NCBI GenBank assembly: GCA_965279475.1
Contig: CBDIIA010000003.1
Location: 3,286,001 to 3,350,000, forward strand
Origin: Pseudorhodoferax sp965279475
GTDB lineage: Bacteria > Pseudomonadota > Gammaproteobacteria > Burkholderiales > Burkholderiaceae_C
Direction of reading: 5' to 3'
DNA: 64,000 bases
Part shown: positions 27,085-35,824 of the stretch, in pieces
How the letters are laid out: the number at the start of each line of letters is the position of its first letter
Numbering within the stretch: the first letter of the stretch is position 1
Position numbers and translations under genes: made by a program
The notes under the pieces: generated by a model
Seen by the model: only the letters and a program-made list of their open reading frames with translations
What the model was told of the DNA's origin: nothing
The model's database searches: none

Positions 27085-27776
27085 GTGCGGGCCTCCGCCA
27101 CATCGCGGATCGCCGCGACGATGTTGGGATAGGCGCTACAGCGGCACAGGTTGCCGCTCATGCGCTCGCGGATCTCCTCGTCGGTCAGCGGGCCGGCCGC
27201 TTCGAGATCGCGTGTCACATGGCTGGGCATGCCCATCTTCACCTCGGCCAGCATGCCGACCGAGGAGCAGATCTGCCCCGGCGTGCAATAGCCGCACTGG
27301 AAACCGTCGCGCTGCAGAAACGCCTGCTGCATCGGATGCAGGCGCTCGCCGCTGGCCAGGCCTTCGATCGTCATGATCTCCTGCCCGTCGTGCATCACCG
27401 CCAGGCTCAAGCAGGCGTTGGTGCGGCGCCCGTCGATCAGCACGGTGCAGGCACCGCACTGGCCGTGGTCGCAGCCCTTCTTGGAGCCCTTCAACGCCAG
27501 GTTCTCGCGCAGCGCGTCGAGCACCGTGGTGCGTGTGTCGACCTGCAGGCGGTGTGCCTCGCCGTTGACGGTGAGCGTGACCGGCACCATCGACGGGGGT
27601 TGTTCGGGCCGCGCAGGGCTGGTGAAGTTGGCCACTTCGGTGGCGGGCTGCACCGCGCAGCCGGCCACCGATAGCGACGCGACGGCCGCGCCGGCCTGCA
27701 CCACGCCACGACGTGAGACCGGCCACAGGGCCACCAAGTCCGGCACGAGGGCGGGCTGTTCATCGTTCATGTTCAT
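27081..27776 (-). CDS. paoA: 2Fe-2S subunit of aldehyde oxidoreductase, Tat exported
   Basis: A 231-residue small subunit from the ATG at 27776; a second ATG lies two codons on. An N-terminal twin-arginine signal (SRRGVVQAGAAVASLSVAGC) would carry the folded heterotrimer to the periplasm; the Cys after VAG could even be lipidated. The plant-type cluster is in CDHGQCGAC, and the second cluster in CGYCTPGQ and CRCSAYPNIV. It is the first gene of the paoABC operon. Confidence 0.9.
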   Translation of the reverse strand: MNMNDEQPALVPDLVALWPVSRRGVVQAGAAVASLSVAGCAVQPATEVANFTSPARPEQPPSMVPVTLTVNGEAHRLQVDTRTTVLDALRENLALKGSKKGCDHGQCGACTVLIDGRRTNACLSLAVMHDGQEIMTIEGLASGERLHPMQQAFLQRDGFQCGYCTPGQICSSVGMLAEVKMGMPSHVTRDLEAAGPLTDEEIRERMSGNLCRCSAYPNIVAAIRDVAEART

Positions 27777-28132
27777 CGCAGGTCCTCTTGTAGGGCCTCG
27801 ACGTTGGGGGGTGCGTCGATGATGCGGCGTCGGCTGGCCGCACCGGTTGGCGTAGGAGACGACCGCCCAAGGACTCTGCGGGTGGCGTCCCACACACGGC
27901 GCGTCTCCCGCCCCACCGCGGCGCATGCAACCTCGCCGGTGAAGGAGTCGAGGCGAGTAGGCGATCTCTGACACGACAAGAAGCCGATGGCCGCCCTGCG
28001 TGCGTCGCATCGGCACCTCGCGCCGCCGGCGCATGGCGTCTAAGCTACGTCGATCTCTCTGGAAGCTCGTTCGATGACCACCCAGGCCTGTTCGCTTTTC
28101 GCCGCCGTTTGCACGCAGCGGGCATGCATCCC
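27777..28132. other. Divergent intergenic region between paoA and the AsmA-like gene
   Basis: About 356 bases without a convincing gene. The AGAGGA ribosome site of paoA lies at its left end. A weak -10-like TAAGCT is seen near 28042 for the rightward gene. No strong -35/-10 pair, operator palindrome or terminator was found. Confidence 0.4.
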
Positions 28133-30202
28133 ATGAGTCTGACCCGTGGTCGTTCGATCATGCTGGGCGCGCTCGCCGTGATGGTGCTGCTCGTCAGCCT
28201 GTTCGACTGGAACTGGCTGCGCGGCCCGCTGAACCGCTACATCACCGAGAAGACGCACCGCGAGTTCAACAGTTCCGACCTGCACGTGCAGCTGGGCTGG
28301 AACCCGGTGGTCCGCCTGCGCGACGTGTATTTCGCCAATGCCGACTGGGCCAAGGACGCGCCGATGGCGAAGATCGGCACGCTGGAGTTTTCAGTCTCGC
28401 TCCGCGATCTGTTCGACGGCAAGGTGCTGGTGCCGCGTGCCGCTCTGGACAATGCCGAGCTGAACTTCGAGCGCATGGCCGACGACCGTCGCAACTGGGT
28501 GCTGCAAGAGCCATCGGACAGCGACACACCGACCCGCCTGCGCATCGGCAGCCTGTCGATCACGCAGGGCAAGGTGGGGTTTGTCGACCGCGGCATCCCC
28601 TTTCGTATCGGCATCGACGTGAGCACCTTCGATGCGAACGCGAGGCAAAAGGCCGGTGACGCCAAGGCCGCGCCCGTGAACAAGGCCTACACCACCCTGT
28701 TCGCTTTCGAAGGCACCTACCACGACGCCAAGTTCCATGGCAACGCGTTGACGGGCGACGTGTTGAGCTTCCAGGAGTCGAACATCGAGTTTCCGATCAA
28801 GGGCCATCTGGTGGCCGGTACCACCACGCTGGATCTGGAAGGCCGCGTGGCCGATGCCGCCAAGTTGAGCGGCATCGACGTGCGCCTGAAAATGGCGGGC
28901 CAGACACTGGCCAATCTGTACCCGTTTTTGCTGCTGCCGCTACCGGCCACGCCGCCCTACCAGGTCCAGGGCCATCTGACGATGAAGGGCAACCGCTACG
29001 GCATGGACGAGATCCGCGGCCAGATCGGTTCGACCGATGTAGCGGGCGATGCGGCCTATGTCGACCAGCAGCCACGGCCGCTGTTGCAGGCCAAGCTGCA
29101 CAGCAAGCTGCTGAAGCTGTCCGACCTGGGGCCGGTGATCGGCATCACCACCAAGACCTCGGGCGACAAGGCGCCGGCCACCCAGGCCGAGACCAACACC
29201 CGCGAGACCGCCAAGGCCAAGGAGCAGGTCGCCAGCGGCGGCAAAGTGCTGCCGGACGGCACCGTGAAAGGCGAGCGTCTGCTACCTACGGGCTCGTTCG
29301 AAGGCAGCAGGTTCAAGGCGATCGATGCCGAAGTGGACATGGCCGTCGACAAGATCGATGCGCCCGATTTCATCGCTCTGCAGAAACTGCGCGTCGGCCT
29401 GCGCCTGAAGGACGCGGTGATGAATCTCGACCCGTTCGACTTCGATCTGGCCGATGGCCAGGTGGTGTCGCGCCTGCAACTCGACGCCCGCGAACCCACG
29501 TTGAAAGCCGCGGTCGACATCGAGGCCCGCAAGCTCCGGCTGGCCAAGCTGGTGCCGCCCAGTCCCCGCCTCGCGCCATCGAAAGGGACGGTCGGCGGCC
29601 GCGTTCAGCTGAGAGGTACGGGCAACTCGATTGCAGATGCCGCCGCCAAGGCAAATGGTCAGGTCAACGCCGTGCTGTCCAGCGGCCAGGTGTCCAATCT
29701 ACTGGACGCGGCCTCGGGCCTGAACGGCGGCAAGGTCATCTCGCTTCTGATGGGCGGCGACAAGCCGATCGCGATCCGCTGTGGCGCCGCGTCGTTCGAC
29801 GTGAAGAACGGACTCGGCCTGTCCAAAGTGTTCGTTGTCGACACCGAAGAGACCCGCATCGACGGCAGCGGCGGCTTCGATCTGGACAAGGAACTGTTCG
29901 ACGTGACGATCGCGCCGCAGCCCAAGGAGAAGGGCATCCTGTCGCTGCGCACACCGTTGCGGCTGCACGGCAGTTTCCGCAACCCCGACTTCGAGCTCGA
30001 CAAGAAGGGCCTGGCCTTGCGCGGCGGCGGTGCCGTGGTGCTGGCGCTGCTGAACCCGCTGGCCGCGCTGCTGCCGTTGATCGAGACGGGCCCGGGCAGC
30101 GACACCGACTGCGGCCGCCTCTTCGCACAGGCCAAGCCTGCGGCCCAGGCCGCAGGGCAAGGCCCTGCTCTCGTGACCGACAAGACCGCAAGGAAACCAT
30201 GA
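28133..30202 (+). CDS. AsmA-family envelope protein
   Basis: A 689-residue protein with one N-terminal transmembrane anchor (IMLGALAVMVLLVSLFDW) and a long periplasmic repeat-rich beta domain typical of AsmA/TamB-like proteins. These bridge inner and outer membranes and are implicated in phospholipid transport and outer-membrane integrity. AsmA signatures include ITEKTHREFNSSDLHV near the start and, at the C-terminus, GSGGFDLDKELFDVTI, LHGSFRNPDFELD and LLPLIETGPGSDTDC. Starts at 28124 or 28133 are possible. The stop overlaps the ATG of the YihY gene. Confidence 0.85.
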   Translation: MSLTRGRSIMLGALAVMVLLVSLFDWNWLRGPLNRYITEKTHREFNSSDLHVQLGWNPVVRLRDVYFANADWAKDAPMAKIGTLEFSVSLRDLFDGKVLVPRAALDNAELNFERMADDRRNWVLQEPSDSDTPTRLRIGSLSITQGKVGFVDRGIPFRIGIDVSTFDANARQKAGDAKAAPVNKAYTTLFAFEGTYHDAKFHGNALTGDVLSFQESNIEFPIKGHLVAGTTTLDLEGRVADAAKLSGIDVRLKMAGQTLANLYPFLLLPLPATPPYQVQGHLTMKGNRYGMDEIRGQIGSTDVAGDAAYVDQQPRPLLQAKLHSKLLKLSDLGPVIGITTKTSGDKAPATQAETNTRETAKAKEQVASGGKVLPDGTVKGERLLPTGSFEGSRFKAIDAEVDMAVDKIDAPDFIALQKLRVGLRLKDAVMNLDPFDFDLADGQVVSRLQLDAREPTLKAAVDIEARKLRLAKLVPPSPRLAPSKGTVGGRVQLRGTGNSIADAAAKANGQVNAVLSSGQVSNLLDAASGLNGGKVISLLMGGDKPIAIRCGAASFDVKNGLGLSKVFVVDTEETRIDGSGGFDLDKELFDVTIAPQPKEKGILSLRTPLRLHGSFRNPDFELDKKGLALRGGGAVVLALLNPLAALLPLIETGPGSDTDCGRLFAQAKPAAQAAGQGPALVTDKTARKP

Positions 30203-31167
30203 ACACCGTGACCGCAGCGAGCACGCCGCAGGCTGGCGCGGCCGACAGGGCCAGAACCCCGACCTTCGCCGACTGGTGGAAGATGGCCAAGCAAGCCGTG
30301 GTCGCCTGGTCGGACGACTACGCGCCCAGCATGGGGGCCGCGCTGTCGTACTACAGCATGTTCTCGCTGGCCCCGCTGCTGCTCATCGTGATCTCGGTCG
30401 CCGGGCTGCTTTTCGGCCAGGAGGCAGCCCGCGGCGAACTCTTCGGCCAGCTGCGGGGCATGCTGGGCGCCGAGGCGGCAAAGACCGTCGAAGACCTGCT
30501 GACCAGCGTCAACAAACCCTCGCAAGGCATCGTGTCGACGTTGATCGGCCTGGTGGTGTTGCTGATCGGCGCCACCACGGTGTTCGGCGAGTTGCAGGAC
30601 GCGCTCGACCGCATCTGGCGTGCCCCGGCGCGCAACAAGAGCGGTGGCCTCTGGCGCTTGCTACGCACACGCTTGCTGTCGTTCGGCATGATTCTCGGCA
30701 TCGCGTTCCTGTTGATGGTGTCGCTGGTGCTTGGCGCCGTGGTGTCGGCGCTTGGCAAGTGGTGGGGCGACGCCTTTCTCGGCTGGGAGATCCTGGCGCA
30801 GTTCATCAATGTGGCGCTGGGGTTTGCACTCACCACCGGCGTGTTCGCGATGATCTACAAGATCATGCCTCGGGTGGCGGTGAAGTGGCACGACGTGTGG
30901 CTGGGCGCCGCTGTCACCGCGCTGCTGTTCACGATCGGCCGCTTCCTGATCGGCCTGTACATCGGCAAGAGCGGCGTGGCCTCGAGTTTCGGTGCGGCGG
31001 GCTCGCTGATCGTGATCTTCGTCTGGGTCTACTACTCGGCGCAGATCTTCCTGATGGGCGCAGAATTCACCTGGATTTACGCGAAGACCTTCGGCTCGAT
31101 GCGCAATCTGCGGCAGATCCCCAACGAAGCGCCGCCGCCCGGCATGCCGCTGCCGCCACCCGCCTGA
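30199..31167 (+). CDS. YihY/BrkB-type membrane protein
   Basis: A 322-residue inner-membrane protein of the YihY (virulence factor BrkB, formerly wrongly called RNase BN) family. Family features are YAPSMGAALSYYSMFSLAPLLLIV, LIGATTVFGELQDALDRIW and IYKIMPRVAVKWHDVWLGA, with six hydrophobic segments between about 40 and 290. It is translationally coupled to the AsmA-like gene (4-base overlap). The role is not established; coupling to AsmA suggests an envelope-lipid function. Confidence 0.9.
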   Translation: MNTVTAASTPQAGAADRARTPTFADWWKMAKQAVVAWSDDYAPSMGAALSYYSMFSLAPLLLIVISVAGLLFGQEAARGELFGQLRGMLGAEAAKTVEDLLTSVNKPSQGIVSTLIGLVVLLIGATTVFGELQDALDRIWRAPARNKSGGLWRLLRTRLLSFGMILGIAFLLMVSLVLGAVVSALGKWWGDAFLGWEILAQFINVALGFALTTGVFAMIYKIMPRVAVKWHDVWLGAAVTALLFTIGRFLIGLYIGKSGVASSFGAAGSLIVIFVWVYYSAQIFLMGAEFTWIYAKTFGSMRNLRQIPNEAPPPGMPLPPPA

Positions 31168-31280
31168 CGTCAGCCGACGACCTACAGCGCAACGGCACCG
31201 CAACCGGCCAGCGCCCGCAACCGCGAGACCTACCGTCGAAGTTCAAACAACGCACGACCCATCCCCGCAAGGAGAACGCC

Positions 31281-31523
31281 ATGGCACCACCGGAACGGCA
31301 ACACCTGGACCTGCTCGACAGCACGGTCTCGGTCATCTTCTACGCCCTGATGTCGGTGGCCACAGCGGCCTTTCTGGTGACGGTGCTGCGGCCGGAGCCG
31401 AGCGCCGGCATGCTGTGGTCGGCAGCCTGGATGGGCGTGCTCGCGGCAACGGGTTGGGTGGTGTGGAAGCTGGCCCTGGGCACGCTGCAGGACCGTGGCC
31501 CGGACCACAGCCCGCAGGCCTGA
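31281..31523 (+). CDS. Small membrane protein, 80 residues
   Basis: Starts at the ATG at 31281 with a strong AAGGAG site 6 bases upstream. Two hydrophobic helices (VSVIFYALMSVATAAFLVTV and MLWSAAWMGVLAATGWVVW) are joined by a short polar turn. It follows the YihY gene by 113 bases and precedes a strong terminator, so it is probably the last gene of that operon. Family unknown to me. Confidence 0.7.
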   Translation: MAPPERQHLDLLDSTVSVIFYALMSVATAAFLVTVLRPEPSAGMLWSAAWMGVLAATGWVVWKLALGTLQDRGPDHSPQA

Positions 31524-31663
31524 AACTCCAAGGCCACCGCCGCGCGAGCCTGCCCGCCTACGCCCGGTGCCGGCCGGTTCCTACAGCCGTGGTGAAGGCG
31601 CCGGTCCTAGCATCGGATCTCAGGTGCATCCACACCCTCCCTCCATCACTCCGGGTGCATCGT

Positions 31664-31690
31664 TTGGCTGCTGTGTGCAGCCAATTTTTT
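31664..31690 (+). terminator. Strong Rho-independent terminator
   Basis: A perfect 8-base stem, TTGGCTGC (31664-31671) with GCAGCCAA (31677-31684), has a TGTGT loop and is followed by six Ts. It lies about 140 bases after the small membrane protein and would end the asmA-yihY transcript. The rest of 31524-31819 shows no gene. Confidence 0.9.
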
Positions 31691-31819
31691 GTCCGATGCC
31701 TCGGCCGGTCTTGGGACAAGCTTCGGTCCATCTCCTACGCCCGCACGGCGCGCGGCCTACACCTGGCAGACCGCCAGCAGCTTAGCCTTCAGTACCGCAA
31801 CGATCCACAGGAGATGAAC

Positions 31820-32203
31820 ATGGCACGCAGCAGTATTCTGGGTGGAGAGCCCGCACCGAACCGGGCCGCTGGCAACGACGTCGACGCGCTCGGCCCGAGC
31901 GACAGCTCCGACAGCGGCAGCGATGTCCAGGGCGAACGCGCCATGGCCACCGGTGCCGACAACCCCGGCGAATGGGGTGGGCTGCCGGTGGAGCGCCACG
32001 GCGACAGCGACGCGATGGGCACGGGCGAACGTGCGTCGGCCACCGGTGACGGCGGGCGTGCCAATGCCGACATCCTGCCCGACCACATCATCGACCCTGG
32101 CGCGCGGGGCGGCAGCGACGACGCGATGGGCGACGTGGCCGATCTGGCCGGTGACGACAGTGAGGACGAAGACGACGGCATCGAAGGCACGGGACCGGAC
32201 TGA
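31820..32203 (+). CDS. Acidic, disordered hypothetical protein
   Basis: A 127-residue protein from the ATG at 31820 (AGGAG 7 bases upstream; an ATG at 31814 is too close to it). The sequence is rich in Gly, Asp, Ser and Glu with repeated short patterns (SDSSDSGSDVQGERAM, GDSDAMGTGERASATGD, ILPDHIIDPGARGGSDDAMG) and an acidic tail (DDSEDEDDGIEGTGPD). It has no Cys and almost no hydrophobic core, so it is probably intrinsically disordered. Similar proteins occur in Burkholderiales, but no function is known to me. Confidence 0.7.
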   Translation: MARSSILGGEPAPNRAAGNDVDALGPSDSSDSGSDVQGERAMATGADNPGEWGGLPVERHGDSDAMGTGERASATGDGGRANADILPDHIIDPGARGGSDDAMGDVADLAGDDSEDEDDGIEGTGPD

Positions 32204-32297
32204 GTGTCGGTCGGGCGGCACCGAGAGCAGTCCAAGGGCTACAATGCCGGCCGCTTCGCCGAAGCCGCCCGACCTCGACATCTCACAGGAACATCGC

Positions 32298-32579
32298 ATG
32301 CAAATGGAGCCACTTCAGGGCGGAGAACCGCTGGCCCCCGTGACCGGCCTCAACGTTCACGCCGTGCCCGAAATCAATGGCGTGGTGATCCGCATCGCCT
32401 ACGCCACGCAGCTGAACCAGCCGATCGACACATCGCTGCGCAGCCCCAACTTCATCGTGCTGAGTGCGCAGGCACGTACGCTGGGCGAGCACTTGATCGC
32501 AGCGGCCAACACCGTCGACAAACACGCGGCAGCGGCAGCGGCCGAACTGGCCCAGAGCACACCCGCCGCCAACAGCTGA
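32298..32579 (+). CDS. Small hypothetical protein, 93 residues
   Basis: From the ATG at 32298 with AGGA about 8 bases upstream. It reads as a short beta-rich N-terminal part (GLNVHAVPEINGVVIRIAYA) followed by an amphipathic helix (ARTLGEHLIAAANTVDKHA) and an Ala-rich end. There is no recognised domain. The gene ends 21 bases before a 122-base dispersed repeat. Confidence 0.6.
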   Translation: MQMEPLQGGEPLAPVTGLNVHAVPEINGVVIRIAYATQLNQPIDTSLRSPNFIVLSAQARTLGEHLIAAANTVDKHAAAAAAELAQSTPAANS

Positions 32580-32600
32580 GCGCTGGCATCCTGCCCCAGC

Positions 32601-32722
32601 AGGTGTGAAAGAACCGTAGCGAGCGCGTCGAGGCTGCGCCGAGGACCGGAGCCGTACAGGCGTACGGTGAGGACCGCAGGTACGGCATCGGCGTGCGCAG
32701 TAGGTTCTCTCACGCCTTCTCA
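32601..32722. repeat. 122-base dispersed repeat, copy 1
   Basis: Begins AGGTGTGAAAGAACCG and ends with GGTTCTCTCACGCCTTCTCA. The ends are imperfect inverted repeats of each other, and the centre holds a hairpin (CCGTAC...GTACGG). It is about 90% like the copy at 33773-33894 and in the same orientation. Its last bases form the stop codon of the minus-strand tctC gene. It probably acts as a 3' structural element or mobile mini-repeat. Confidence 0.85.
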
Positions 32723-33703
32723 GTCGAGGCGGATTTTGGCGTCCTTCACCACCTTGCTCCAGCGCGCCAGATCGGCCTTGATCTGCGTGCCGAACTCGGC
32801 CGGCGTGTTGCCCACGGGCTCGAATCCGCCCTTCAGGTACTTCTCGCGGATCTCGGGCATCGCCATCACGGCAGCAATCTCTTTTTGCAGCCTGTCGACG
32901 ATGGGCTTGGGCGTCTTGGCCGGCGCCAGGATGCCGTACCAGGAACTCACGTCGAAGCCGGGCGCACCCGACTCGGCTACGGTCGGCACGTCCGGCAGCA
33001 CCTTCGAGCGGCTGGCACCGGCCACCACGATCGCGTTCAGGCGGTTGCTGTTGATGAAGGTCGCGATCGTCGGCAGCACCGTGAAGATCAGCGGAATCTG
33101 CCCACCCACCACATCGGTCACGGCCTGGCCGCCGCCCTTGTAGGGGATGTGCGTGAGTTTCATGCCGGTGCGCATCGCCAGCAGTTCGCCGGCCAGATGC
33201 GTGGTGGTGCCGGCGCCGGACGAGCCGAACTGCAGCCCGCCGGGCCGCGTCTTCGACAGTTCCACCAGCTCGGGCAAGGTCTTCGCCGCGATCGACGGAT
33301 GCGCCGCCAGCACCAGCGTCGCGTCGTTGAGTTTGGTCACCGGCGCGAAGTCGGCCAGCGTGTCGAACGGCGCCTTGATCAGGTTCGGTGCCACCACCAT
33401 GGCACCGTCGAACCCCATCAGCAGCGTGTAGCCGTCGGGCGCCGCGGTGGCCACCACCTGCGCGCCGATGTAGCCCGAGGCGCCGGGCCGGTTCTCGATG
33501 ATCACCTGGGTCTTCAGCCGCTCGCCCAGCTTCTCGACGATGTTGCGCACCACGGCATCGCCCCCGCCGCCCGGCGAGAACGGCACGACGATGCGGATCG
33601 GCTTGCTGGGGTAGTCGCCGGTGTCCTGCGCCTGCGCGCCCTGCACCAGCCCGAGCAACGTGGCACAGGCCATCGACTGCAACAACGTTTTTCTTGAAAT
33701 CAC
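32720..33703 (-). CDS. Bug-family (TctC-like) periplasmic solute receptor
   Basis: A 327-residue tripartite tricarboxylate receptor from a GTG at 33703 (GGAGA 6 bases upstream). A signal peptide ends near AQAQD. Family hallmarks are YPSKPIRIVVPFSPGGGGDAV (split over residues about 31-50), ENRPGASGYIGA, HIPYKGGGQAVTDVVGGQI and FGSSGAGTTTHLAGE. No TctAB partner is nearby, which is usual for the expanded Bug families of Burkholderiales. The ligand, probably an organic acid, is unknown. It is flanked on both sides by copies of the same 122-base repeat. Confidence 0.9.
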   Translation of the reverse strand: MISRKTLLQSMACATLLGLVQGAQAQDTGDYPSKPIRIVVPFSPGGGGDAVVRNIVEKLGERLKTQVIIENRPGASGYIGAQVVATAAPDGYTLLMGFDGAMVVAPNLIKAPFDTLADFAPVTKLNDATLVLAAHPSIAAKTLPELVELSKTRPGGLQFGSSGAGTTTHLAGELLAMRTGMKLTHIPYKGGGQAVTDVVGGQIPLIFTVLPTIATFINSNRLNAIVVAGASRSKVLPDVPTVAESGAPGFDVSSWYGILAPAKTPKPIVDRLQKEIAAVMAMPEIREKYLKGGFEPVGNTPAEFGTQIKADLARWSKVVKDAKIRLD

Positions 33704-33772
33704 GGTCTGTCTCCTCGCACTCTCATCACGCCGTGCCGAACGGCACGGTCGAAACCATTCAGAAGCCTCACA

Positions 33773-33894
33773 AGGTGTGAAAGAACCGTCGCGAGCGCGT
33801 CGAGGCTGTGCCGAGGACCGGAGCCGTACAGGCGTACGGTGGGGACCACAGGTGCGGCATCGGCGTGCGCAGCAGGTTCTCTCGCACCTTCTCA
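33773..33894. repeat. 122-base dispersed repeat, copy 2
   Basis: Same length, orientation and internal hairpin as the copy at 32601-32722, with about a dozen substitutions. Again its terminal TCTCA supplies the stop codon of a minus-strand gene, here the glutaredoxin-DinB fusion. The two copies bracket tctC as direct repeats and could recombine to delete it. Confidence 0.85.
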
Positions 33895-34659
33895 GCGGTC
33901 CCAGACCTCGTCGGGCACCGGCAGACCGGCCAGGTCGTCGCTGGTCAGGGGCCGGTCCGGCTCCACGCCATGGCTCTGCAGCATCAGCATCAGCTGGCGC
34001 GTGTGCTGGGCGCCGTGCCAGGCCGTGCGTTCGATCACGTCGTGGCAGCTGCGCTGGCCATAGTAGGTGGGCACCAGGTAACTCAGCGTGCGGTCGGGCT
34101 CGTTGCGCCACCAGGCCAGCAGGCGGGCCTTGACGTCGAGGCCCCAGTCGGCGATCTGGTCGGCAGTCCAGTCGTCCGGCGGCACCTCGTTGAAGCCTTC
34201 GAACAGCAGCGGCTGCTGCTGCGCCGCCTGCAGCCCCATCTCGGACAGCCGGAAGATGTGGAAGGCGGTGCCACCCGGCGTACGGTTGCGGTTGCGGAAC
34301 ACCTCGCGCAGCGAAGCCGGCGGAAACTGCCGCGTGTAGCGGGCCGCCGAGGTCAGCACCAGGTCGATCTTGCTGATCAGTTGCTGGGGCGCCAGCGGGT
34401 CCATCAGTTTGGTCTTGAGGTCGAGGAACTTGACCACGTCGCCGAACGACTGGCACAGCGTGTACTGCGTGCCGAGCGACACCACCGGCACGCTGCGCGC
34501 GCCGAGCGCGGTGAGCTGGGCCATGCCCTCGGGGTTGTTGTGCACGTTGATCGACTCGAAGTCGATGCCCTGCTTGGTCAGGAACTCCTTGGTGCGCAGG
34601 CACGACGAGCAGCCGGGCTGCCAGAACACCTTGATGCGGGCGGGGGTGGTCATCTCCAT
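33892..34659 (-). CDS. Glutaredoxin-DinB fusion protein
   Basis: A 255-residue protein from the ATG at 34659 (GGAGAAG upstream). Residues 6-85 form a glutaredoxin domain with the redox motif C17-S-S-C20 (FWQPGCSSCLRTKEFL) and a cis-Pro region ARSVPVVSL. The remainder looks like a four-helix DinB/YfiT-type metal-binding domain (DIVLIS-like start at ISKIDLVLTSAARYTRQF, histidines in TAWHGAQHTRQL). Such fusions may act in bacillithiol-like or metal-dependent thiol chemistry, but no reaction is assigned. It is divergent from the LysR gene at 34813. Confidence 0.75.
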   Translation of the reverse strand: MEMTTPARIKVFWQPGCSSCLRTKEFLTKQGIDFESINVHNNPEGMAQLTALGARSVPVVSLGTQYTLCQSFGDVVKFLDLKTKLMDPLAPQQLISKIDLVLTSAARYTRQFPPASLREVFRNRNRTPGGTAFHIFRLSEMGLQAAQQQPLLFEGFNEVPPDDWTADQIADWGLDVKARLLAWWRNEPDRTLSYLVPTYYGQRSCHDVIERTAWHGAQHTRQLMLMLQSHGVEPDRPLTSDDLAGLPVPDEVWDR

Positions 34660-34812
34660 GGGTCTTCTCCAGAAATCAGCGTGGGGGATCGGCCTGCCTT
34701 CAACAGGCATCGCCGGCCATTCTGGCGGCGCGCGGGTGCCAGCGAAAGCAATGCTTCGCGAGGCTGCCCTCGCGCCGCGCGATGGCGGGCCGCGCTGTGC
34801 GAGACTGCGGCG

Positions 34813-35712
34813 ATGCAACGGCTAGACCCCACCTCCCTGCGGCTGTTCATCCGTGTCGTCGAAGAAGGCACCATCGCGCTGGCCGCCGAGCGCGAGCACA
34901 TCGCCGCGGCCGCCATCAGCAAACGCATCAGCGACATCGAAGGCACGATCGGCTCGGCCCTGCTGCTGCGCACCAACAAGGGCGTGGAGCCGACCGCCGC
35001 CGGCATCGAGCTGTTGGCCCTGGCGCGCCGCGCGCTGCACGAGCTCGACCAGATCCCGATCCAGATGCAGAGTTTTTCCAGTGCGGTGCGCGGGCTGGTG
35101 CGGCTGTGCGCCAGCACGTCGGCGATCGCCGAGTTCCTGTCGCCCGAGATCAAGACCTTCCTGTCGCTGCACCCGGACGTGCAGGTACAGGTCGAGGAGC
35201 GCATCAGCAGCCATGTGGTGAAGGCGGTGGTCGAGAACGCGGCCGACATCGGCATCTTCGCGCCGGTGCCCATGGTGCATCCGCTGGAGACCTTCGCCTA
35301 CCACGAGGACCGGCTGGTGTTGATGGTGCCGGCCGCGCACCCGCTGGCACGCCGCCGCAAGTGCGCCTTCGTCGACACCCTGCCCTACGACTACGTGGGC
35401 CTGCAGTCGGGCAGCGCGATCCACCTGCTGCTGTTGCGGGCCGCCAGCGAGGCCGGGCGGCCGCTCGCGCTGCGCGTGCAGGTGACCAGCTTCGAGGTGA
35501 TGTGCACGATGATCGGCTCGGGCCTGGGCATCGGCGTGCTGCCCGCGCTGCTGGCCGAGCGCCATGCCGCCACGCCGGGGGTGCGCATCCTGGCGCTGAC
35601 CGATCCGTGGACGCGGCGCGGCTTCCAGCTCGGCGTGCGCTCGGTCGAGGCGCTGCCGGTGGCGGCGCGCACGCTGCTGGCGCACCTGCGTGCCAGCGTC
35701 GCCGCCGGCTGA
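34813..35712 (+). CDS. LysR-family transcription regulator
   Basis: A 299-residue LTTR from the ATG at 34813: an N-terminal winged helix (DPTSLRLFIRVVEEGTIALA, AAISKRISDIEGTIGSALL) and an effector-binding domain (about 90-295, VQVQVEERISSHVVKAVVE). It is transcribed away from the glutaredoxin-DinB and tctC genes across a 153-base gap, the usual layout for a regulator of the divergent genes. The inducer is unknown. Confidence 0.9.
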   Translation: MQRLDPTSLRLFIRVVEEGTIALAAEREHIAAAAISKRISDIEGTIGSALLLRTNKGVEPTAAGIELLALARRALHELDQIPIQMQSFSSAVRGLVRLCASTSAIAEFLSPEIKTFLSLHPDVQVQVEERISSHVVKAVVENAADIGIFAPVPMVHPLETFAYHEDRLVLMVPAAHPLARRRKCAFVDTLPYDYVGLQSGSAIHLLLLRAASEAGRPLALRVQVTSFEVMCTMIGSGLGIGVLPALLAERHAATPGVRILALTDPWTRRGFQLGVRSVEALPVAARTLLAHLRASVAAG

Positions 35713-35824
35713 CCTGCGGACTGGCTGGCATCACGGCGTCACGACATCGACATCAAACTGTCACACCGCTGACGCACCATGCAAGGCCGCGCCCCGGAGC
35801 GCGGCCTACCGGACGACTCTTTTG

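Noticed and set aside
31415..31819. An N-terminal extension of the acidic protein gene
   Set aside because: It would run through a perfect Rho-independent terminator; the ATG at 31820 has a well-placed ribosome site.
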